Assembly: GCA_964623395.1 (NCBI GenBank)
Contig: CAZUSI010000003.1
Location: forward strand, 1 to 38,110
Length of the DNA stretch: 38,110 bases
Reading direction: 5' to 3'
DNA from: JBDRZD01 sp964623395
GTDB lineage: Bacteria > Hydrothermota > Hydrothermia > Hydrothermales > Hydrothermaceae
A program made the position numbers and the translations under genes. A model generated the notes under the pieces. The model was not told the origin of the DNA, ran no database searches, and saw nothing but the letters and a program-made list of their open reading frames with translations. This document shows, piece after piece, positions 1-6,829 of the stretch (position 1 is the stretch's first letter; every line of letters starts with the position of its first letter).

Positions 1-22
1 AATGAAAAATTAATTATAATGG

Positions 23-52
23 ATGAAATATTTTTTTACAAAACATTATAAT
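23..52 (+). promoter_or_regulatory. weak candidate promoter for the subtilase gene
   Basis: A TATAAT -10 at 47-52 lies 18 bases downstream of an ATGAAA -35-like element at 23-28 (4 of 6 matches to TTGACA). The -10 lies inside the perfect 12-base palindrome TTATAATTATAA at 46-57, which recurs exactly at the trkA promoter. A strong AGGAGG ribosome binding site follows at 64-69. The -35 is poor, so this is tentative. Confidence 0.35.
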
Positions 53-75
53 TATAAACTTATAAGGAGGAAAAA

Positions 76-2625
76 ATGAAAATTTTCATTTTGCTTTTTA
101 TAGTAAATATAAAACCCTATTGGATTTCTTTAGAAGATTATAAAACAGGAATATCAATTTCAAAATGGGTTGAGGAAAATGGAGGAAGAAGAAGGACAAT
201 TTCAAAATTTCTAAATTCTTTTTCTCTTTTTATTCCTGAAAATGAAATTCAGAATTTAAGAAAATTTTCAAAAGATATAAAAAATGTAAAGGAATTTAAA
301 AGTTTTTCTAAGGATTTTAAAGAATTTGATGTTTCTGAATTTAATTATGAAGATTATCAAAAAGTTTTAAAAATAGATAAAGTTCATCAAAAGGGAATAT
401 TTGGAGATAATGTAAAAATAGGTATACTTGATGCAGGTTTTGATTTTAACCACCCTGCCCTAAAACATATTTCAAACCCGAAATATGAAAGATTATTATA
501 TACTCATGATTTTGTTTCAGGAGATCATATTTTTATAAAATTTGGAGCAAATGTTTTTAGAGAAATAAATTATAACAATTTTGGTTCTGCTTACATAAAT
601 AGTTTTGATTTTAAAAAATTTCAAAATGAGGTTATACTATTTTATAGTTATAGCCATGATTCAATAATTTATAACAAAAATTTATGGAAAATATATGGAT
701 GTAAGGTTAATGAATTGGGTGAATTTACATTTTTACCAAAAATTATTAAAAGAGATACTTTTGCAATAAACCCATCTTTTGAAATAATAGGAGATACAAT
801 ATTTTTGAGTTATAAGACAAAAAAGATAAAATGGAACATTAATTTTTTAAAAATTTCTCTTTCAAATTTTGATTTAATTTCTGATACAACACTTTTATCT
901 TCAAAAAACATTATAAATCCTGAAATTTTAAATGCCTTTAATAAATTAAATATATTTTTCATAGATACACAAGGATTTAAGGTTATTTATTCAGAAGATA
1001 AAGGAAATACATGGAATGAAAAATTAATTTTTGAAGGAAATTATATTAATTATAAATTGAGAAAAGATGAAAATGGATTTATTGGAATAATCGTAAAAGG
1101 ATTCCCATGGGAAAGAGACACAATTTTTCTTTTTAAAATTGATTCAATATATAATTCCACATTTTATAAAAAAATTGATATTGGAACTGAAGGAGATATT
1201 ATTGTAAAAAATGATACGATAAATTTGTGCTATTTTGATTATGAAAATCTTATTTTTTCTCAATACATTGATACAATTTTTTTAATTAAAAAAGAAATTG
1301 ATAAAGGAGAATTTATACATTCACCAAAATTTTATTTTGAATTAAACAATTTAAAACTAATTTATTCAAAGGATGGAATTCTTTTTTCATCTTCCTTATT
1401 TTTTAATTCAAAAGTTGAAATTGGATTTTTATATACAGACCTTATAAAATCAATTGATGATGTAATAATTATAAGGAGAAGGGGAGATGATGTCGTAACA
1501 TTTGAGAAGGAAAAAGATTATGATTTTTCAACCTTTTCTCATGGAGCAAGAGTTTTAAGTGTTATCGGTGGAATGTCCTATGAACTTACAGGTGTATCAC
1601 CTGCTTCTAAATTTATCCTTGCAAGAACAGAAAGGACTAAAAATATTTATGGAAATGAATTTGAAAATATTATTGAGGAAGATTTCTGGGTTGAAGGTCT
1701 TGAATGGTTAATATCAAAAGGAGCAAAAATAATAAATAGTTCCTTAGGGTATATTGGATGGTGGAATAAAAAGGACCTTGATGGAAAAACTGCACCTTCA
1801 TCAATTGCAGCAAGTAAAGCAATTAAAAAAGATGTTCTTGTAGTAAATGCAATAGGAAATTTAGGAGAAAATGAATATCACAAACAAATTGGTATTCCTG
1901 ATACAACATTACATGCACCTTCTGATGCAGATTCAATAATAAGTGTTGGTGGAATTGAAATTAATGAAGACACAATTTATGTTCATGAAAAATCTTGTTA
2001 TGGACCATCAGCAGATGGTAGAATAAAACCCGATTTAGTTGCTCCTTGGAAAGCAAAAGTTGCTATTATTTATTTTGAAAATGGTGATACAATAAAGGGT
2101 TATTCTTATGCAAGTGGAACATCCTATTCAACAGCAATAATAACAGGAATATGTGCATTAGCATTATCTGCACATCCTTCCTGGGATGCAAGAAAAATTT
2201 TAAAATATATAAAGAAAACAGCAATAAGATTGAGATATGAAAATTCTGATACAAATAGTGTTTCTGGATGGGGATATCCTGATGCTGAAAAATTTGTATT
2301 TTTAGAAAAACCTGAAATATCTATTCCAGAAGAAAAGGTTGAAAATGATGTTCTTTTTCCCCCTTATCCAAATCCATCAAAATATGGATATATAAATTTC
2401 CCTTATATAATTGTAGAAGGGGAAAGTTATGTAGAATTTAAAATTTATGATTTGTCAGGAAATTTGATCTTTGAAAAAAATTTTGAAAATATGCCATGTG
2501 GAAGACATTTATTTAAATGGAATTTAAAGGATAAGAATGGTAAAAGGGTTTTACCCGGAAATTATATTGCTGTTTTAAAAACCTCTTTTAATACTTCTTA
2601 TCAAAAGTTTACTATAATAAAGTGA
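76..2625 (+). CDS. secreted S8 (subtilisin-like) serine protease with large beta-propeller-like insertion and C-terminal sorting-type domain
   Basis: 849-residue peptidase of the S8 family, probably exported. The catalytic triad is visible: Asp119 in GILDAGFD, His489 in SHGARV and Ser683 in GTSYSTA, with oxyanion Asn595 in NAIGN. The usual GTSMAxP has Ala in place of Pro. Between Asp119 and His489 lie about 370 residues, against a few dozen in typical subtilases. The insert contains a clear Asp-box, SEDKGNTW at 306-313, and reads as beta-rich strands like a sialidase/BNR propeller. Residues about 775-849 (PPYPNPS near the start, then IYDLSG and GNYIAVLK) resemble the FlgD-like/type IX sorting domains of secreted proteins. 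The hydrophobic N-terminus (residues 1-11) is a short signal-peptide candidate. The ATG follows AGGAGG at ideal spacing. The last bases overlap the accC start (GTGA). Substrate unknown. Confidence 0.9.
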   Translation: MKIFILLFIVNIKPYWISLEDYKTGISISKWVEENGGRRRTISKFLNSFSLFIPENEIQNLRKFSKDIKNVKEFKSFSKDFKEFDVSEFNYEDYQKVLKIDKVHQKGIFGDNVKIGILDAGFDFNHPALKHISNPKYERLLYTHDFVSGDHIFIKFGANVFREINYNNFGSAYINSFDFKKFQNEVILFYSYSHDSIIYNKNLWKIYGCKVNELGEFTFLPKIIKRDTFAINPSFEIIGDTIFLSYKTKKIKWNINFLKISLSNFDLISDTTLLSSKNIINPEILNAFNKLNIFFIDTQGFKVIYSEDKGNTWNEKLIFEGNYINYKLRKDENGFIGIIVKGFPWERDTIFLFKIDSIYNSTFYKKIDIGTEGDIIVKNDTINLCYFDYENLIFSQYIDTIFLIKKEIDKGEFIHSPKFYFELNNLKLIYSKDGILFSSSLFFNSKVEIGFLYTDLIKSIDDVIIIRRRGDDVVTFEKEKDYDFSTFSHGARVLSVIGGMSYELTGVSPASKFILARTERTKNIYGNEFENIIEEDFWVEGLEWLISKGAKIINSSLGYIGWWNKKDLDGKTAPSSIAASKAIKKDVLVVNAIGNLGENEYHKQIGIPDTTLHAPSDADSIISVGGIEINEDTIYVHEKSCYGPSADGRIKPDLVAPWKAKVAIIYFENGDTIKGYSYASGTSYSTAIITGICALALSAHPSWDARKILKYIKKTAIRLRYENSDTNSVSGWGYPDAEKFVFLEKPEISIPEEKVENDVLFPPYPNPSKYGYINFPYIIVEGESYVEFKIYDLSGNLIFEKNFENMPCGRHLFKWNLKDKNGKRVLPGNYIAVLKTSFNTSYQKFTIIK

Positions 2626-3980
2626 AATTTAAAAGAATTTTAATTGCAAACAGAGGAGAAATTGCTGTAAGAATAATAAATGCGTGCAAGGAACTGGGTA
2701 TAGAAGCAGTTGCTGTTTATTCTGAAGCAGATAGGGATTCATTACATGTTCAATTGGCAGATGAATCAATTTGCATAGGTCCTCCACCCCTTTCTGAAAG
2801 TTATTTGAATGCATCAAGAATAATAAGTGCAGCAGAAATTACAGGATGTGATGCAATACATCCTGGATATGGTATGTTTGCTGAAAATCCTGATTTTGCT
2901 GAAATGGTTATTACATCAGGTTTTAAATTTATAGGACCTTCCCCTTCTATTATAGAGAAGATGGGAGATAAAATATATGCAAAGAATATCATGAAAAAAG
3001 CAGGAGTTAGTGTAGTTCCCGGTTCTGAAAATCCTGTTAAAGACATTAAAGAAGGAATTGAAATAGCAAAAGAAATAGGTTTTCCAGTTCTAATAAAAGC
3101 AGCAGGAGGAGGTGGAGGAAGAGGAATGAGAATTGCAAGAAATGAAAAAGACTTTGAAGTTAATTTTACTCTTGCAAAAGCAGAGGCACTTGCTGCTTTT
3201 AAAGATGAAAGAGTTTATATAGAAAAATTTATTGAAAATCCAAAACATATTGAAGTTCAAGTAGCAGGTGATGGAAAAGAAAACTATCTCCATTTTTTTG
3301 AAAGAGAATGTTCAATTCAAAGAAGACACCAGAAATTAATTGAAGAAGCACCAAGTCCTTCAATTGGTGAAAAAGAAAGAAAGAAATTAACAGAAATGGC
3401 TTTAAAAGGAATAAAATATCTTAAATATGATAGTGTTGGAACAATGGAGTTTATAATGGATGAAAATAAAAATTTTTATTTTATTGAAATGAATACGAGG
3501 ATACAAGTTGAACATCCTGTCACAGAATTTATAACAGGAATAGATTTGATAAAATTACAGATTAAAATAGCAGAAGAAGGAAAAATTGATTTAAAACAAG
3601 ATGAGATAAATATGAAGGGACATTCAATTGAATTAAGAATAAATGCAGAGGATCCAAAAAAAGGATTTTTACCATCACCAGGAAAAATTGAAATGCTTCA
3701 TTTTCCAGGGGGACCTGGTGTAAGAATAGATTCATATATTTATCAGGGATATAAAATTCCATCCTTTTATGATTCTTTAATTGCAAAATTAATAGTTTAT
3801 GGAATTAAAAGAGAGGAGGCAATAAAAAGGATTGAAAGATGCCTTAATGAAATTAAGATTGAGGGAATTCAAACAACCATACCTTTTTATGAATTCTTAA
3901 TTAAAAAGGAAAAATTTTTAAAGGGAACTTACACGACAAATTTTGTTGAAGAGATAATAAATGAGTATTTATCATTATAA
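2622..3980 (+). CDS. accC: biotin carboxylase (acetyl-CoA carboxylase or related carboxylase subunit)
   Basis: 452 residues, the usual length for AccC (about 450). It carboxylates protein-bound biotin using ATP and bicarbonate. ATP-grasp features are visible: the glycine-rich loop KAAGGGGGRGM at 159-169, ERECSIQRRHQK at 227-238, and the catalytic EMNTRIQVEHPVTE at 289-302, which contains the Glu/Asn/Arg set. The start is GTG at 2622, and the TGA of the subtilase gene occupies 2623-2625. This is translational coupling without an obvious Shine-Dalgarno. No accB (biotin carrier) or carboxyltransferase gene is in the window, so whether it serves acetyl-CoA, propionyl-CoA or pyruvate carboxylation cannot be decided. 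The stop is shared with the convergent folP stop in the palindrome TTATAA (3975-3980). Confidence 0.93.
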   Translation: MKFKRILIANRGEIAVRIINACKELGIEAVAVYSEADRDSLHVQLADESICIGPPPLSESYLNASRIISAAEITGCDAIHPGYGMFAENPDFAEMVITSGFKFIGPSPSIIEKMGDKIYAKNIMKKAGVSVVPGSENPVKDIKEGIEIAKEIGFPVLIKAAGGGGGRGMRIARNEKDFEVNFTLAKAEALAAFKDERVYIEKFIENPKHIEVQVAGDGKENYLHFFERECSIQRRHQKLIEEAPSPSIGEKERKKLTEMALKGIKYLKYDSVGTMEFIMDENKNFYFIEMNTRIQVEHPVTEFITGIDLIKLQIKIAEEGKIDLKQDEINMKGHSIELRINAEDPKKGFLPSPGKIEMLHFPGGPGVRIDSYIYQGYKIPSFYDSLIAKLIVYGIKREEAIKRIERCLNEIKIEGIQTTIPFYEFLIKKEKFLKGTYTTNFVEEIINEYLSL

Positions 3981-4826
3981 ATAATTTTCTGGTAATTCTA
4001 TTGCTTCCAATATTTTTTTTGCTTCTTTTGTTTCTTTTACATCGTGAACCCTTATTATGTCAACTTTCTTTAAAATTAAAAAAGAGGTTATACAAATAGT
4101 TGCGTTTTTCCTTTCAGAAGGATTTTCTATATTAAGAACTTTACCTATAAATGATTTCCTTGAATGTCCTAAAAGAAGAGGATAGGAAAGTTTTTTAAAT
4201 TCTGAAACATTTTTTAAAATTAAAAGGTTATCATAAACCCTTTTACCAAATCCTATTCCGGGATCTATTATTATTTGTTCATCATCAATTTCAAAACTTT
4301 TTAAAAACTTTATTCTTTCCTTGAGTTCTTCTTTTATTTCTTCTATAGTATTTTCATAATAAGGATTTTTTTGCATATCTTTTGGTGTTCCTCTTATGTG
4401 CATCACCACACAACCAGCCCCATATTTTTTTATCACATAAGGCATTCTTTCATCAAATTTCATACCAGAAATATCATTTACAATGTTTGCTCCTTCTTTT
4501 AATGCCAGCTCCGCAACTTCTGATTTATAAGTATCTATTGAAATTGGAATATCACTTTTTTTCCTTAACTCCTTTATAACAGGTAAGACCCTTCTTTTTT
4601 CTTCCTCAACTTCAACAGGCTCAGCCCCTGGTCTTGTTGATTCTCCCCCTATATCAATTATATCTGCTCCTTCATCAATCATTTGAAGAGCTCTTTCAAC
4701 TGCAGCACTAAAATCAAAATATTTTCCTCCATCATAAAAAGAGTCGGGAGTAACATTTAATATGCCCATAATAAGAGGCTTATCTTTTAAAAGAATATAA
4801 CCATCTTTTATCTTTATTTTTTCCAT
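3975..4826 (-). CDS. folP: dihydropteroate synthase
   Basis: 283 residues, typical for FolP. It condenses dihydropterin pyrophosphate with p-aminobenzoate in folate synthesis. Family motifs occur in order: GILNVTPDSF at 21-30, GGESTRPGA at 60-68, SIDTYK at 96-101, NDISG at 117-121, MHIRGTP at 142-148, DPGIGFGK at 188-195, SRKSFIG at 222-228 and IRVHDV near the C-terminus. No clear Shine-Dalgarno precedes the ATG at 4826. Upstream on this strand is the antisense of the CAU tRNA gene, then the stop of the response regulator at 4951, so it may be reached by read-through or from an AT-rich promoter around 4848-4861. It is convergent with accC, overlapping by 6 bases. Confidence 0.95.
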   Translation of the reverse strand: MEKIKIKDGYILLKDKPLIMGILNVTPDSFYDGGKYFDFSAAVERALQMIDEGADIIDIGGESTRPGAEPVEVEEEKRRVLPVIKELRKKSDIPISIDTYKSEVAELALKEGANIVNDISGMKFDERMPYVIKKYGAGCVVMHIRGTPKDMQKNPYYENTIEEIKEELKERIKFLKSFEIDDEQIIIDPGIGFGKRVYDNLLILKNVSEFKKLSYPLLLGHSRKSFIGKVLNIENPSERKNATICITSFLILKKVDIIRVHDVKETKEAKKILEAIELPENYL

Positions 4827-4827
4827 A

Positions 4828-4857
4828 TTGACTTTTTAAGATAATTTATTGTATAAT
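4828..4857 (+). promoter_or_regulatory. promoter of the CAU tRNA gene
   Basis: TTGACT (4828-4833) and TATAAT (4852-4857) are separated by 18 bases, and the tRNA begins 16 bases after the -10. The -10 sits in TATAATTATA (4852-4861), which also presents TATAAT on the opposite strand facing folP. No matching -35 exists for the minus direction, because it would fall inside the tRNA gene. Confidence 0.7.
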
Positions 4858-4873
4858 TATATTCTTCTTTTAA

Positions 4874-4946
4874 GGGCCCGTAGCTCAATGGGTAGAGCAG
4901 CGGACTCATAATCCGTTGGTTGCAGGTTCGAGTCCTGCCGGGCCCA
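4874..4946 (+). tRNA. tRNA with CAU anticodon; probably tRNA-Ile2 (lysidine-modified), otherwise elongator tRNA-Met
   Basis: 73 bases fold as a standard cloverleaf. The acceptor stem is GGGCCCG with CGGGCCC, discriminator A at 4946, anticodon loop CTCATAA, T-arm GCAGG TTCGAGT CCTGC. No CCA is encoded. The acceptor stem has C4-G69 and C5-G68, which are known positive determinants for the lysidine synthetase TilS on tRNA-Ile2 in E. coli, whereas E. coli elongator tRNA-Met has U4-A69 and A5-U68. This favours Ile2, but sequence alone does not settle it. The gene lies antisense between two minus-strand genes. Confidence 0.9.
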
Positions 4947-4950
4947 TCTT

Positions 4951-5322
4951 TTATTCTTCAAAAATTTTATTTATTTCTTTTTTTAACTCCTCAATAGAAA
5001 AGGGCTTTGGAAAAAATCTTTTCAAACCTTTTAGATTTTTAACTTTTTCTCTTAAATCGTAAGAATCATAGGCAGTAACTATTATGAATTTTATATCAGG
5101 ATATTCCATTTGTAAATTAGCAATTAATTCAAGACCTGATATATCTGGTAATCTTACATCTGTTACAAGAAGGTCATAAGGATTTTCTTTCCATTTCTGA
5201 ATAGCCTCTTTTCCTGTCCTTACACTTTCAACTTCATAGTCACTTCCAAGAATTTGACTTACAAAAAAAGCAAGGGGTGCTTCATCTTCTACAAATAAAA
5301 TTCTCTTTTTACTCCCTTTCAT
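4951..5322 (-). CDS. stand-alone response regulator receiver domain protein
   Basis: 123 residues containing only a REC domain. The acidic pair is Glu12-Asp13 (FVEDE), the phosphoacceptor is Asp55 in LVTDVRLPD, and the conserved Lys is in FFPKPFS near residue 105. There is no output domain, as in CheY or Spo0F-type relay proteins. It is the last gene of the five-gene chain and overlaps the end of the REC-HD-GYP gene by 14 bases. This makes it a likely second target, or a relay, for the 1028-residue kinase upstream. Its partner is inferred from position only. Confidence 0.92.
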   Translation of the reverse strand: MKGSKKRILFVEDEAPLAFFVSQILGSDYEVESVRTGKEAIQKWKENPYDLLVTDVRLPDISGLELIANLQMEYPDIKFIIVTAYDSYDLREKVKNLKGLKRFFPKPFSIEELKKEINKIFEE

Positions 5323-6829
5323 GTTTTATCACCTCTATAAATTTATTAAGTATTTCTGGATCAAATTTTTTACCCGAATATTTTTTTAAAAATTCAATTG
5401 CTTCATCTTTTGTAAGTTTATTAGAATAAATTCTTTCATTTGTAATTGAATCATATACATCACATATTGATAGTATTCTTGCCCCAATAGGAATTTCTTC
5501 TCCTTTAAGTCCCTCAGGGTATCCTGTTCCATCATAATTTTCATGATGATGTTTAATAATAGGTATAGCATCTTTTAAAAATTTTAAAGGACTTAAAATT
5601 TCAATTCCTATTCTTATATGTTCCTTCATTTTTTCATACTCCTCTTCATCAAGTTCAAAAGGTTTTTCTAAAATATATTCCCTTACTCCTATTTTACCTA
5701 TGTCATGAAGTAAGGCAGCATATCTTAAAATTTTGAGCTCTTCATCGTTAAGATTAAGTTTTTTACCGAGAAGATGAACGAGTCTTGCAACTCTTGAAGA
5801 ATGCCCTTTTATACTTCTATCTTTTGCTTCCTGTGCTTTAACAAGGGAAAGAAGACTTTCAACATAGCTTTTTTCAACTTTTTCAAAAAGCATTGAATTA
5901 CAAAGAGCAATTGAAATTGTATTTAAATAAATATCAAAGATATCAATAATTTTTGAAAAAGAAAAATCTTCCTTCCTTGTTCCTATCATAAAAACACCAA
6001 AAGGTTCTCTATTTTTTGTTTTTAATAGACCAATGCATATTTCTTTTATTTCACCTTCCGGATATTCCACAATTTGTGGCTCTTTTTTTTCGTTCAATTC
6101 CCTGAAAAATGGGTGATAAAAATCAAATTTGAATTCAGGCTCAAAAAATTTCTCAAATCCAATGAAATGTTTAATATATAAAGTATCAGGATAATTTTCA
6201 TCTTTTAATAATATAGCTGCATCCTCAATTCCAAAAATTTCTTTTGCCCCTTTTAATATTCCTATAGAAAGTTTTTCAAAATCCAATTCTTCATTAAGGG
6301 AATCAGTTATTTTATGCAATTCGGAAAGAATTTTGAGTTTCTCCTCAAGTTCTTTATCTACTTCTTCTTTTGCCATTTCTAATTTCTTATAAGCAATTTT
6401 AAGTTCTTGATTTGCAATTTTAAGTTCTTCCAAAAGTTTTTTATTCTCCTTTAAAAGTTTTCTTTTAGTTAAAGCATTTTTAACTGCTATTTTTATCTGT
6501 TCCGCCTTAAAGGGTTTTAATATATAATCATATGCACCCATTTTTATTGCTTCAATAGAAGTGTCTAAGGATGCAAAAGCAGTCATCATTATAACCTGTA
6601 TATCTTCATCAAATATTTTTGCTGCTTTAAGAACTTCAATTCCAGAAATATCAGGCAATTTTATATCTTGAAGTATACAATCGGGATGAAAACCTTCAAT
6701 CATCTTTATTGCATCTTCTCCAGTATAAGCAGTTCTTATTTCATAATCAGGTGATTCTGTAGAAAGAAGCCTTGCAAGGAAAAGGGTTAAGGCTTCTTCA
6801 TCATCTACTATTAAAATTTTTTCCTTCAT
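5309..6829 (-). CDS. response regulator with REC, GAF-like and HD-GYP output domains (candidate c-di-GMP phosphodiesterase)
   Basis: 506 residues. The REC domain spans about 3-118, with Asp10/Asp11 and phosphoacceptor Asp55 in LQDIKLPDISG. A charged coiled coil follows at about 120-175, then a GAF-like segment at about 178-325. The HD-GYP domain spans about 335-500, with the HD pair His375-Asp376 in LLHDIGKIG, the downstream HHHE at 427-430 and a DGTGYP element matching the GYP signature. HD-GYP proteins with these residues hydrolyse c-di-GMP using a metal centre. The ATG overlaps the stop of the kinase gene (ATGA), consistent with a cognate pair. In the same window are a GGDEF protein and two PilB ATPases with c-di-GMP-binding motifs, so this may be the opposing enzyme of one circuit. 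That link is inference. Confidence 0.93.
   Translation of the reverse strand: MKEKILIVDDEEALTLFLARLLSTESPDYEIRTAYTGEDAIKMIEGFHPDCILQDIKLPDISGIEVLKAAKIFDEDIQVIMMTAFASLDTSIEAIKMGAYDYILKPFKAEQIKIAVKNALTKRKLLKENKKLLEELKIANQELKIAYKKLEMAKEEVDKELEEKLKILSELHKITDSLNEELDFEKLSIGILKGAKEIFGIEDAAILLKDENYPDTLYIKHFIGFEKFFEPEFKFDFYHPFFRELNEKKEPQIVEYPEGEIKEICIGLLKTKNREPFGVFMIGTRKEDFSFSKIIDIFDIYLNTISIALCNSMLFEKVEKSYVESLLSLVKAQEAKDRSIKGHSSRVARLVHLLGKKLNLNDEELKILRYAALLHDIGKIGVREYILEKPFELDEEEYEKMKEHIRIGIEILSPLKFLKDAIPIIKHHHENYDGTGYPEGLKGEEIPIGARILSICDVYDSITNERIYSNKLTKDEAIEFLKKYSGKKFDPEILNKFIEVIKHERE

Noticed and set aside
4848..4861. Strong minus-strand folP promoter
   Set aside because: TATAAT and TACAAT are present, but no -35 is found at 16-18 bases; the site would fall in the tRNA gene.
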